DNA of 64,000 bases from Duncaniella sp. (GTDB taxonomy: Bacteria; Bacteroidota; Bacteroidia; Bacteroidales; Muribaculaceae). The notes beneath the pieces are model-generated. The model did not search any database. It saw nothing but the letters and a program-made list of their open reading frames with translations, and was not told where the DNA came from. Below are positions 33,563 through 41,969 of this stretch, piece by piece. The translations under genes were made by a program, and so were the position numbers. Positions within the stretch are counted from its first letter, which is position 1. Each line of letters begins with the position of its first letter. Location of the stretch: contig JAIDCC010000096.1 of NCBI GenBank assembly GCA_029056055.1, positions 23,971 to 87,970 on the forward strand, in the 5' to 3' direction.

Positions 33563-34891
33563 ATGACCCCGCGCAAGCGCACAGCAATCTATCACACTTT
33601 CGGATGCAAACTCAACTTTGCCGAGACCTCTACGATAGCCCGACGGCTTGAGGAAGAGGCCGACATAGTGCGCGCAGCCGGAGGCGAGGTGCCCGACTAC
33701 GTGGTCATCAATTCGTGTTCGGTCACCGAAGTGGCCGACAAGAAGTGCCGTCAGGCCATCCGCAGTTTCGCCCGCAACTATCCCGAAGCCCGCATCGTGG
33801 TGACGGGATGCTACGCCCAACTCAAGCCCGACGAGGTGAAAGCACTCCCGGGCGTGGCCATCGTGGCCGGAGCCGACCGCAAGGGCGAGATTGCCCGCTA
33901 CATCCTCGACCTCGAAAAAGCCGCGTCGGAACAGGCCGTAGCCTATCACACCCCCACCAAAGCCATACGCGCCTTTACGCCTTCATGCTCGCGCGGCGAC
34001 CGCACGCGCCACTTCCTGAAGGTGCAGGACGGGTGTGACTATTTCTGCACCTATTGCACCATTCCCATGGCCCGCGGACGCTCCCGCTCAGCCTCGATAG
34101 CCGACTGTGTGGCCGAAGCCCGCAAGGTGGCTGCCGAAGGGGGCCGCGAGATAGTGCTGACCGGCGTCAATGTGGGGGATTTCGGCAAAGGCTCGGAAGA
34201 GACCTTTCTCGACCTCTGCCGCGAGCTCGACAAAGTGGAAGGCATCAGCCGCTACCGCATTTCGAGCATCGAGCCAAACCTGCTCACCGACGAAACGATA
34301 GAATTCGTAGCCCGCTCGCGCGCCTTCATGCCCCACTTCCACATTCCGCTCCAGAGCGGCAGCGACGAAGTGCTCCGCCTGATGCGCCGAAAGTATGACA
34401 CGGCGCTGTTTGCACGGAAAGTAGCCACGATACGCCGCCTTCTGCCGGACGCGTTCATCGGCGTCGACCTCATCGTGGGCGCACGCGGCGAGACCGACGA
34501 ACTGTTTGAAGAATCGCTGCGGTTTGTCGAGAGTCTCGACATCTCGCGCCTGCACGTATTCACCTATTCCGAACGCCCCGGCACGAAAGCGCTCGAAATA
34601 GCCCACGTCGTGAGTCAGGAGGAGAAACACCGCCGCACGCGACGCATGATTGAGCTGTCAGACCGCAAACTGCGCGACTTCACCGCCCGCTTCGAGGGAA
34701 CGGTGCGCCCCGTCCTCATCGAACACCTTCGAGCCGACGGCACTTCGGAGGGTCTCACCGACAACTATCTGCGAGTGCGTCTCGACGCGCCCGCCCCCGA
34801 GCTGGCCAACTGCATTCGCCCCGTGAAGTTGCTCACCCCCATCGACGTCGAAATCTCGAACGCACGCCTCGCCTCAGACACTGAAAGATGA
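33563..34891 (+). CDS. mtaB: tRNA t6A37 methylthiotransferase MtaB
   Basis: Radical-SAM enzyme of 442 residues that adds a methylthio group to t6A at position 37 of ANN-decoding tRNAs. The N-terminal UPF0004 domain has Cys residues in TFGCKLNFAE, INSCSVTEVAD and VVTGCYAQ for the auxiliary [4Fe-4S] cluster. The radical-SAM motif is CDYFCTYC (CxxxCxxC), followed by IPMARGRSRS. TRAM-like sequence ends the protein. The string TFGCKLN and lack of RimO features support MtaB over MiaB or RimO. It overlaps the next gene by 4 nt. Confidence 0.92.
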   Translation: MTPRKRTAIYHTFGCKLNFAETSTIARRLEEEADIVRAAGGEVPDYVVINSCSVTEVADKKCRQAIRSFARNYPEARIVVTGCYAQLKPDEVKALPGVAIVAGADRKGEIARYILDLEKAASEQAVAYHTPTKAIRAFTPSCSRGDRTRHFLKVQDGCDYFCTYCTIPMARGRSRSASIADCVAEARKVAAEGGREIVLTGVNVGDFGKGSEETFLDLCRELDKVEGISRYRISSIEPNLLTDETIEFVARSRAFMPHFHIPLQSGSDEVLRLMRRKYDTALFARKVATIRRLLPDAFIGVDLIVGARGETDELFEESLRFVESLDISRLHVFTYSERPGTKALEIAHVVSQEEKHRRTRRMIELSDRKLRDFTARFEGTVRPVLIEHLRADGTSEGLTDNYLRVRLDAPAPELANCIRPVKLLTPIDVEISNARLASDTER

Positions 34892-35892
34892 AAAAGAAGG
34901 TAGCCGTCATCATACTCAACTGGAACGGAGCCGCGCTGCTGCGCCGTTACCTGCCTTCGGTTGTGGAACACACCCGCGCCGACATAGCCGATGTGATTGT
35001 GGCCGACAACGGGTCGACCGACGACTCGCTGCGAGTGCTCGCCGATGAGTTTCCTTCAGTAGAGACCATCCGCTTTGACGAAAACCACGGCTTTGCCGGA
35101 GGCTACAACCGTGCGCTCGCCGCCGTTGAGGGCGACTATGACTACGCCGTGTTGCTCAATTCCGACGTGCGGGTGGCCGACGACTGGCTTTCGCCACTTC
35201 TCACGTTCATGGAGGAACACCCCGAAGTGACAGCCGTGCAGCCCAAAATCATGTCAGACACCGAGCCGACGAAATTCGAGTATGCCGGAGCGGCAGGAGG
35301 CTACCTCGACCGACACGGCTACCCCTATTGCCGCGGAAGAATTTTCGACACCGTGGAGACCGACAACGGGCAGTATGACACCCCGGCCGAAATCCACTGG
35401 GCCTCGGGCGCGGCGATGATGGTGCGAATTGCCGACTACCTCGCCGCCGGCGGTCTCGACGAAGAGTTTTTCGCCCATATGGAGGAAATCGACCTCTGCT
35501 GGCGACTGCGTCTGCGCGGCGGAAAAATCATGGCCGTGCCCTCGGCCAAAGTCTACCACCTCGGAGGAGGAAGTCTGCCCGTGGGCAACCCGCGCAAGAC
35601 CTACCTCAACTTCCGCAACTCGCTGCTGATGCTCCACAAAAATCTGCCTCAGAAAGTGCGCGGTGGGCTCCTCACCCGCCGCCGACTGCTCGACACGATA
35701 GCATGGGCCAGATTTCTCGTCGGAGGCCACACGGCCGATGCCAAAGCCATCCTTGACGCCCACCGTGACTTCCGCCGTATGCGCCGCCCCGTAGTCGACG
35801 CGCCCAAGCAAAATCTACTTGACGTCCCCGTCAACATCCTTTTCGACTATTACATGCGTGCGCGCCGCACGTTTGCAAGTCTGAAAAACTGA
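34888..35892 (+). CDS. Family 2 glycosyltransferase
   Basis: Protein of 334 residues. The GT-A fold opens VAVIILNWNGAALLRRYLPS and contains VIVADNGSTDDSL, YAVLLNSDVRVADDWL (the metal/sugar-nucleotide acidic site) and EFFAHMEEIDLCWRLRLRGG, as in rhamnosyl-transferase-like GT2 enzymes. The last 80 residues are basic and may associate with the membrane (NFRNSLLMLHKNLPQKVRGG). It is coupled to mtaB by an ATGA overlap, which is a packing effect rather than evidence for a shared pathway. The acceptor is unknown. Confidence 0.9.
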   Translation: MKKKVAVIILNWNGAALLRRYLPSVVEHTRADIADVIVADNGSTDDSLRVLADEFPSVETIRFDENHGFAGGYNRALAAVEGDYDYAVLLNSDVRVADDWLSPLLTFMEEHPEVTAVQPKIMSDTEPTKFEYAGAAGGYLDRHGYPYCRGRIFDTVETDNGQYDTPAEIHWASGAAMMVRIADYLAAGGLDEEFFAHMEEIDLCWRLRLRGGKIMAVPSAKVYHLGGGSLPVGNPRKTYLNFRNSLLMLHKNLPQKVRGGLLTRRRLLDTIAWARFLVGGHTADAKAILDAHRDFRRMRRPVVDAPKQNLLDVPVNILFDYYMRARRTFASLKN

Positions 35893-35902
35893 ATCTCACC
35901 CA

Positions 35903-36748
35903 ATGACCAACGGATTAACCGAAAAGCAAGACAATATCGCAGTGTTTCGCTCGCTGCGCGACATATCATTCATCTCATTTCCCACACGCCTCGAACAGAT
36001 GGTGCTGTGTGTGTGTACACGCGGCCACATCTCGGCTATAGTCGACGTCGAGTCTCGTCAGCTCTCACCCTCGCAGGTGATGGTGCTCCGCCCCGGCCAC
36101 CGCATCGCCAAGTGTTTCGAGAGTGCCGATTTCGAAGGATTTTTCATAGTGGTCAGCGAGAAGAAGCTCGACCAGGTGCTACCGTCGCTCCACTACCTCA
36201 TCCCCTACAGCCTGCATTACACCGAAAATCCCATCATCGACATCACCGACGACGAGCTCGACACGCTCCGCATAGGCTACCGCGTGCTCAACCGTCACCT
36301 GAAACGCTACTCCGACCGCCCATATGCATCGATGTCGCTCGCGGCGTGCTGCGAACTGCTCTTCTACGACGTGCTCTCCATCTATGCCTCCCGTCTCAAC
36401 AAGGGAGGGCGCAAGACCCGCCGCGAGGAGCTCCTCACCGATTTCATCGCCATACTCGAAAACAATTTCCGTCGCGAACGCACCGTCAACTTCTACGCCG
36501 ACAAACTCTTCGTCACCCCCAAACACCTCTCGGCCGTGCTCAAGGAAGTGTCGGGCAAGACCACGGGAGAATGGATTGACTCGCGCGTAATCCTCGAAGC
36601 CAAGCTCATGCTCCGTTCGTCGGGCATCAATATTCAGGAAATCAGCGCACAGCTCAATTTTGCCAACCAGTCGTTTTTCGGGAAGTACTTCAAACACCTC
36701 ACCGGCATGTCGCCGCGACAGTATCGCGCCTCGCTGCCCGACCTGTAA
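35903..36748 (+). CDS. AraC-family transcriptional regulator
   Basis: Protein of 281 residues. The N-terminal ~150 residues form a cupin-like sensor (VLCVCTRGHISAIVDVESRQ; VMVLRPGHRIAKCFES). The C-terminal ~100 residues carry the two AraC helix-turn-helix units (RTVNFYADKLFVTPKHLSAV; EISAQLNFANQSFFGKYFKH, then GMSPRQYR). It follows the glycosyltransferase by 10 nt and so shares its transcript. The target genes are not evident. Confidence 0.9.
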   Translation: MTNGLTEKQDNIAVFRSLRDISFISFPTRLEQMVLCVCTRGHISAIVDVESRQLSPSQVMVLRPGHRIAKCFESADFEGFFIVVSEKKLDQVLPSLHYLIPYSLHYTENPIIDITDDELDTLRIGYRVLNRHLKRYSDRPYASMSLAACCELLFYDVLSIYASRLNKGGRKTRREELLTDFIAILENNFRRERTVNFYADKLFVTPKHLSAVLKEVSGKTTGEWIDSRVILEAKLMLRSSGINIQEISAQLNFANQSFFGKYFKHLTGMSPRQYRASLPDL

Positions 36749-36784
36749 TCCTGCCGAAACCTCATCAACGCACTCCAAACACCA

Positions 36785-37606
36785 ATGCACCGCTCTCTCC
36801 TCACCACCCTCATCGCTATAGCCGCCGCGCTCGGATGCGCCGGGCAAACGCGCCTCGACTATGCCGCCGACGCCGACAAAGCCATGGCCGAAAGCCGCTG
36901 GGCCGACGCCGAAACGGCCCTGCTCGCCGCCCTCCACTCCGAGCCGGCAAATCCGACAAACGTCATGCTCGTCAGCAACCTCGGCATGGCGCAATTCTAT
37001 CAAGGCAAAGACGAGGAAGCCCTGGCCAACCTGACCGATGCCGTCAACATCTCGCCGCGCTCGGTGAGCATACGCGAAAACCGCGCGCAGGTGCTCACGT
37101 CGCTCGGACGCTTCGAGGAAGCCGACGCCGACTACCTCACCCTCCTCGCCGCCGACTCCACCCTCTACGAGCCGCGTTTCTATCACGCCATGCTCGCTCT
37201 GCGCACAGGTCAACCCGAGACAGCCCGCACTGAGATAGAACGGCTCGAAACCATGGCGCCCGACCGCGACGAGACGCGCATAGCCCGCGCCACCTACTGC
37301 GTGAGTCTCGGCGACTACGCCGCGGCCATTCCGCTCTACACGCGCATCATCGAAAACCGCCCGGAAGCCGAGTACTACGGCCAACGCGCATTCTGCCGCT
37401 TGATGACCCAAGACCTCCACGGCGCGTCGGAGGACATAGGCGAGGCCATCACACTCGACCCCACCGACCCCGACCTCTATCTCTACCGGGCCGTGTTGCG
37501 CAAGCTGCAATACCGCCCCGTGGATGCCGACGAAGATGCGCGCCGCGCCATTGCCCACGGCATCGACCCCAAGCGCGCCGCCCCGCTGCTTCTGAACAGT
37601 AAGTAA
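36785..37606 (+). CDS. Secreted tetratricopeptide-repeat protein
   Basis: Protein of 273 residues with a signal peptide (MHRSLLTTLIAIAAALGCAG). At least five TPR-like helix pairs are visible (for example RWADAETALLAALHSEPANP, YQGKDEEALANLTDAVNISP, LGRFEEADADYLTLLAADST, LGDYAAAIPLYTRIIENRPE). Such proteins scaffold envelope complexes; no enzymatic domain is present. It lies 36 nt after the AraC gene and 43 nt before rsgA. Confidence 0.85.
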   Translation: MHRSLLTTLIAIAAALGCAGQTRLDYAADADKAMAESRWADAETALLAALHSEPANPTNVMLVSNLGMAQFYQGKDEEALANLTDAVNISPRSVSIRENRAQVLTSLGRFEEADADYLTLLAADSTLYEPRFYHAMLALRTGQPETARTEIERLETMAPDRDETRIARATYCVSLGDYAAAIPLYTRIIENRPEAEYYGQRAFCRLMTQDLHGASEDIGEAITLDPTDPDLYLYRAVLRKLQYRPVDADEDARRAIAHGIDPKRAAPLLLNSK

Positions 37607-37649
37607 TCAGGAATTGTTCTTTCTTAAAAAGAAAACGTAGAAAAAACTA

Positions 37650-38591
37650 ATGAAAGGCATCGTAATAAAAAACACCGGCAGCTCGTATCTGGTGCGCACC
37701 GAAGAGGGGAGCGTGGCCGATTGCAAGGTCAAGGGACACTTCCGCCTGAAAGGACTGCGCACCACCAACCCCGTGGCTGTAGGCGACGAAGTGACAATCA
37801 CCACCGACCCATCGGCCGAAAAATCATATATCACCGACATCACCCCGCGGCGCAACTATATCATACGTCGTTCGAGCAACCTCTCGAAACAGGCTCACAT
37901 CCTTGCGGCAAACCTCGACGCGGTGTGCCTGGTGGTGACGCTCTTCCACCCCACCACCTCGACCACGTTTATCGACCGCTTCCTCGCCACAGCCGAGGCC
38001 TACCAAATCCCCGCCATTATCGTAATCAACAAAACCGACCTTCTGGCCGACGACCCGGAGGCCATGGAGTATCTCGAGGGCATCACCCGGCTCTATGAAA
38101 GCATCGGCTACATGGTGGTGCACGTCTCGGGCAAAACGGGCGAAGGCATCCCCGCGCTGCGCGACCTGCTTGACGGAAAGACCACACTTTTCTCAGGCAA
38201 TTCGGGAGTAGGAAAGTCGACGCTCATCAACCGCCTCATCCCCGACGCCAATCTCGCCACCGCCGCCATCTCAGACATCCATGACACGGGCATGCACACC
38301 ACCACGTTCTCAGAAATGTTCCGTCTGCCCGACATGCCCCACCCCTCCTACATCATCGACACCCCCGGAGTGAAGGGCTTCGGCACGATAGAATTCGACC
38401 GTCACGAGGTGGGACACTTCTTCCCCGAGATTTTCCGCGCGTCGGCCGACTGCCGTTTCGGCGACTGCACCCACACCGGCGAGCCTGGCTGCGCAGTGCG
38501 CGAGGCCGTCGAAAACCACTACATTTCGGAAAGCCGATATGCGTCATATCTCTCCATACTCGGCGATGACGACGGCGAAAAATACCGCTGA
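37650..38591 (+). CDS. rsgA: Small ribosomal subunit biogenesis GTPase RsgA
   Basis: Circularly permuted GTPase of 313 residues that helps mature the 30S subunit. The order is an N-terminal OB-fold (GSVADCKVKGHFRLKGLRTT), G4 (VINKTDLL), G1 (SGNSGVGKSTLINRL), G3 (IDTPGVKGF), then a C-terminal zinc site (CRFGDCTHTGEPGC). All key residues are present and the length is normal. A strong bidirectional terminator follows. Confidence 0.97.
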   Translation: MKGIVIKNTGSSYLVRTEEGSVADCKVKGHFRLKGLRTTNPVAVGDEVTITTDPSAEKSYITDITPRRNYIIRRSSNLSKQAHILAANLDAVCLVVTLFHPTTSTTFIDRFLATAEAYQIPAIIVINKTDLLADDPEAMEYLEGITRLYESIGYMVVHVSGKTGEGIPALRDLLDGKTTLFSGNSGVGKSTLINRLIPDANLATAAISDIHDTGMHTTTFSEMFRLPDMPHPSYIIDTPGVKGFGTIEFDRHEVGHFFPEIFRASADCRFGDCTHTGEPGCAVREAVENHYISESRYASYLSILGDDDGEKYR

Positions 38592-38613
38592 ACGCCGAAC
38601 TGATAGAAACACA

Positions 38614-38647
38614 GGGCCGTAGATGTCGATTTTGACATCTACGGCCC
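38614..38647. terminator. Bidirectional terminator between rsgA and the GH43 gene
   Basis: The perfect 14-nt arms GGGCCGTAGATGTC and GACATCTACGGCCC surround GATTTT. It lies between convergent genes and would serve both. Confidence 0.85.
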
Positions 38648-38682
38648 TATTCGTTTGGCAGCCCCGTGCAGGGGGCGTCGGA

Positions 38683-40284
38683 TTACTCGAACGCTATGGT
38701 TTCGAGAGTGGCCATCGACTTGCCCTTTTCGGGAGAAGAGAAGACGAGGTAGAGAGGCACGCGGCCCGAAAGGGGTTTCTTGAATTTCAAGGGGGCGGTG
38801 AGCACGACGGGGTCGGCGGCCATGTCGGAGCGGAGCGCTATTGAGCCTACGGGCTTAGCCTTACCTTTCCACGGCGCGTCGGTGAAGATTTCGATGGTTC
38901 CGTCGATGCCCTGCGGGATGAGACCGAGGAGGAGTTTGGGATTGCGCGCGTCGGGGAGAAGGTCGAAATTGAAATACTTCCAACCCACGGTGGAGCCGTC
39001 GGTGCAGTTGACCACGCGCCCTATGTTGATGTCTTCGGCGTAGGGGTCGGCGATGCTTTTGCCATAGAGATAGAAGGGTTCAAACCACGGGCCGGAATAG
39101 ACATTGAGGGGGTACTCATGCTTGACCGGCTCGGGGCCCATGGTGACCGACGCTATGCCGGCGGCGTGGCGGCGGCGTGGGTCGAGGCCGTTGAGTTCGA
39201 AACCCTCCGAAGTGAGTTCGGCTTCCGAAATGGTGACTTTTCCGCCGGGACCCTCCTCGACAGTCACTTCGATGGGTGAGACCATAGCCTGACGGGCGTA
39301 TTCGTCAAGGCCTGTCTGACGATGATAGAACACATACCATTGGGGACCGATTTGAAGAATCGACCCGTGGGTGTTGCCGTAGGGAGTCGTCGTGGGAATG
39401 GTCTTCCCTTCGGCATCGGTGTCGCGCCCGCGGGCGTCGATGATGGTGCCTCCATAGGTCCAGGGGCCGAGAGGCGCGTCGGAATAGGCGTAGGCCAAGG
39501 TGTAGTTGACCGCAGGAAGTCCCCATTCGTCCGGCGCGCTCATGCGCGAGTAGACCAGCACATATTTATCTTTGATTTTTCGGATAGACGAAGCCTCGAA
39601 GAAACGGAAGAGGCTGTCGGTCTCAAACCCGCCAATCATATCCTCGATGACTTCAGTGCCCTTGAGAGGCGTACACATTGTGGCGGGGTCGAGCTCGGCC
39701 GCATGGCTCCGGCCGAAGCCCCAGTAGCCGTAGACGCGGCCGTCGTCGTCGGTGAGCACGCCCGGGTCAAAACCGAGGATGCCGTAGCAGCGGCGAGGGT
39801 CGGAGGCGTCCCAGTTGCAAACCTTGAAAGGGCCGTCGGGACGCGAGGACACGGCAATCTGACCCGTGCGCCCGTCGTTCTGTGTATTGGGATAGAGGTA
39901 ATAGAGTTTCGAGCCGTCGGGAGCGGTCACCTCGGTGACGTCGGGGGCATAGAGGATGTCGCCGCGTCCGTCGCCGCGGAGGAAGTTTCCGGCACCGTCT
40001 GACACCGATTCGAAAATCACGCCGTCGTAGCGCCAGCGGTCGAGCGAGTCGACGTCAGCCGACCAAACCACTTGATTTCGGCCGCAATAGGCTGAACGCT
40101 CGATGTCGTGCGAGCCGTAGATGTAGACTCTCTTTCGCCCCTTGACGTCGGGGTCGTCAAACACGTAGGGTTCGCCGTCAGGAATATGTTCCCAGAGCGG
40201 AAGGTAGGGATTGGCGGCCTGTAGCAAGCCGCTGCCCGCAAGGGCGCAGAGCAGGAGGCCTGAGAATTTCGTTTTCATGGTCAT
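38683..40284 (-). CDS. GH43-family glycoside hydrolase with C-terminal beta-sandwich
   Basis: Secreted protein of 533 residues (alternative ATG two codons later at 40278) with signal peptide FSGLLLCALAGSGLLQA. The five-bladed propeller carries likely catalytic acids in HIPDGEPYVFDD (base Asp), LYAPDVTEV (pKa-modulating Asp) and RFFEASSIRKI (acid Glu), the GH43 pattern. About residues 400-533 look like a carbohydrate-binding or beta-sandwich module (INIGRVVNCTDGSTVGWKYF). GH43 enzymes cut arabinose, xylose or galactose linkages, in line with the pectin-directed enzymes elsewhere in the window. It has its own promoter and is monocistronic. Confidence 0.9.
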   Translation of the reverse strand: MTMKTKFSGLLLCALAGSGLLQAANPYLPLWEHIPDGEPYVFDDPDVKGRKRVYIYGSHDIERSAYCGRNQVVWSADVDSLDRWRYDGVIFESVSDGAGNFLRGDGRGDILYAPDVTEVTAPDGSKLYYLYPNTQNDGRTGQIAVSSRPDGPFKVCNWDASDPRRCYGILGFDPGVLTDDDGRVYGYWGFGRSHAAELDPATMCTPLKGTEVIEDMIGGFETDSLFRFFEASSIRKIKDKYVLVYSRMSAPDEWGLPAVNYTLAYAYSDAPLGPWTYGGTIIDARGRDTDAEGKTIPTTTPYGNTHGSILQIGPQWYVFYHRQTGLDEYARQAMVSPIEVTVEEGPGGKVTISEAELTSEGFELNGLDPRRRHAAGIASVTMGPEPVKHEYPLNVYSGPWFEPFYLYGKSIADPYAEDINIGRVVNCTDGSTVGWKYFNFDLLPDARNPKLLLGLIPQGIDGTIEIFTDAPWKGKAKPVGSIALRSDMAADPVVLTAPLKFKKPLSGRVPLYLVFSSPEKGKSMATLETIAFE

Positions 40285-40309
40285 AGTGTCGTTATTACTA
40301 TATTTCAGG

Positions 40310-40317
40310 CAAAGGTA
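40310..40317 (-). promoter_or_regulatory. -7 box of the GH43 gene (minus strand)
   Basis: TACCTTTG on the minus strand, 25 nt before the start codon, back to back with the pyk promoter. Confidence 0.65.
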
Positions 40318-40348
40318 AGCAAAATTTCACCGATTGCAAAAAAATTAG

Positions 40349-40356
40349 TAACTTTG
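40349..40356 (+). promoter_or_regulatory. -7 box of pyk
   Basis: TAACTTTG, 23 nt before the pyk ATG. Confidence 0.6.
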
Positions 40357-40379
40357 CACCGAAATAACGCAAACCCGAC

Positions 40380-41804
40380 ATGAAGAAATTCACCAAAATC
40401 GTTGCCACAATCTCCGACCGCCGCTGCGAGGTAGACTTCATCAGAAGTCTTGCCGAAGCGGGAGTCAACGTGGTGCGCATGAACTCGGCCCACATCGAAT
40501 GGGAGGGTTTCGAACGCATCGTCAGCAACGTCCGCCAAGCCGACCCCTCGCTCGCCATCATCATGGACACGAAGGGTCCGGAAATCAGAACCACCATCAC
40601 CGAGGGCGACGTGCCCGTCACCTTCCACGCAGGCGACATCGTCAGCGTGACCGGCACCCCCGACACGCCCACCACGGCCAAACACATCTCGCTCAACTAT
40701 GACGGAATAGCCAAGTGCCTCCACCCCGGCGACCGCATGCTCATCGACGACGGCGAGCTGGCGTTTACCATCACCTCGGTAGAGGGCGACCTCATCATAG
40801 CACGCGCCGAAAACGACGGCGTGCTCGGCTCGCGCAAGAGCGTCAACCTGCCCGGAGTGAGCGTCGACCTGCCCGCAGTCACCGAGCGCGACAAGCGCAA
40901 CATCGGCTATGCCGTGAAACTCGGCGTAGACTTCATAGCCCACTCGTTCGTGCGCACCGCGTCAGACGTGGCGAAAGTGAGAGAGATACTCGACGAACTC
41001 GGGTCGGACGCCCAAATCATCTCGAAAATCGAAAATCAGGAGGGCATCGACAACATCGACGAAATCCTGGCCGCAAGCTACGGCATCATGGTGGCCCGCG
41101 GCGACCTTGGCATCGAAGTGGCTGCCGAGCGCATCCCCGGCATGCAGACCATGATAATAGACAAGTGCATCAAGGCGCACAAGCCGGTCATCGTGGCCAC
41201 GCAGATGCTCCACTCCATGATTAATCACCCGCGCCCCACGCGCGCCGAAATCTCAGACGTGGCGAATGCCGTCTATCAGCGCGCCGACGCCACGATGCTT
41301 TCGGGCGAGACCGCCTACGGCAAGTATCCCCTCGAAGCCGTGCGCACCATGACGGCCGTGGCCCGCGAGGTGGAAGAGTCGCTCCGCGTCAAAATGTATG
41401 TGCCCCCGTTAGTCGACGCCAACATCACCACCTTCCTCGCCCGCGAGGCCGTCAAGTCGGAGCACATCGTCGGCACGAAAGCCATTTTCACCGACTCGTT
41501 CCGCGGTCAGGCCGCACGCCTCATCTCGTCGTTCCGCGGCAACAACCCCACCTTTGCCATCTGCCACAACCAGCAGGTGAGCCGCTGGCTCGCGCTGTCG
41601 TATGGAGTGAAGAGCTTCTACTACCCCGCTCCTCCTACCGGCACCGACACCGAACCGCGTTACTCAATCCCCGCCGTGCGCGAAATCGTCGAGCAGGGCT
41701 ACCTCTCACCCACCGACCACATAGCCTATCTCACGGGCACCGCGTCGGGCACACGCGCCCTCGAAATCCTCACCCCCGCCGAACTCTTCGAAAGCGAGAA
41801 GTAG
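40380..41804 (+). CDS. pyk: Pyruvate kinase
   Basis: Final glycolytic enzyme, phosphoenolpyruvate plus ADP to pyruvate plus ATP, 474 residues. Motifs include the substrate-site strings MNSAHIEWEG and IIMDTKGPEIRTT, the signature block ISKIENQEGIDNIDEILA, and GIMVARGDLGIEVAAERIPG with the following TMIIDKCI and GKPVIVATQML-like KPVIVATQMLHSM. The C-terminal domain (about residues 345-474) has the usual RLISSFRGNNP fold strings. It is a single gene ended by a strong hairpin. Confidence 0.97.
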   Translation: MKKFTKIVATISDRRCEVDFIRSLAEAGVNVVRMNSAHIEWEGFERIVSNVRQADPSLAIIMDTKGPEIRTTITEGDVPVTFHAGDIVSVTGTPDTPTTAKHISLNYDGIAKCLHPGDRMLIDDGELAFTITSVEGDLIIARAENDGVLGSRKSVNLPGVSVDLPAVTERDKRNIGYAVKLGVDFIAHSFVRTASDVAKVREILDELGSDAQIISKIENQEGIDNIDEILAASYGIMVARGDLGIEVAAERIPGMQTMIIDKCIKAHKPVIVATQMLHSMINHPRPTRAEISDVANAVYQRADATMLSGETAYGKYPLEAVRTMTAVAREVEESLRVKMYVPPLVDANITTFLAREAVKSEHIVGTKAIFTDSFRGQAARLISSFRGNNPTFAICHNQQVSRWLALSYGVKSFYYPAPPTGTDTEPRYSIPAVREIVEQGYLSPTDHIAYLTGTASGTRALEILTPAELFESEK

Positions 41805-41839
41805 GAAGCTCACTCCCCCTGAAACCGTAAACACACCAA

Positions 41840-41870
41840 CGGCCTGATGTCAATTTTCGACATCAGGCCG
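41840..41870 (+). terminator. Terminator of pyk
   Basis: The 12-nt arms CGGCCTGATGTC and GACATCAGGCCG surround AATTTTC, followed by TTGTCCTGTTTCG. Confidence 0.8.
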
Positions 41871-41895
41871 TTGTCCTGTTTCGCCAGTAAAACAT

Positions 41896-41927
41896 CCTCC
41901 CGACGGCCATGTTTCGCCGCCGGGAGG
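41896..41927. terminator. Terminator between pyk and the LruC lipoprotein gene
   Basis: CCTCCCGACGGC and GCCGCCGGGAGG pair with one mismatch. On the minus strand ATGTTTTAC follows, so it mainly serves the LruC gene. Confidence 0.65.
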
Positions 41928-41969
41928 AGTTTTGTATTAGCGGGAGGTTACGGGAGGACAGACCTTCGC

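Noticed and set aside
36179-37558. A 459-codon open frame on the minus strand opposite the AraC and TPR genes
   Set aside because: The plus-strand genes have clear domains (AraC HTH, TPR). The antisense frame is low-complexity, Gly/Val/Glu-rich, as expected from the complement of GC-rich codons.
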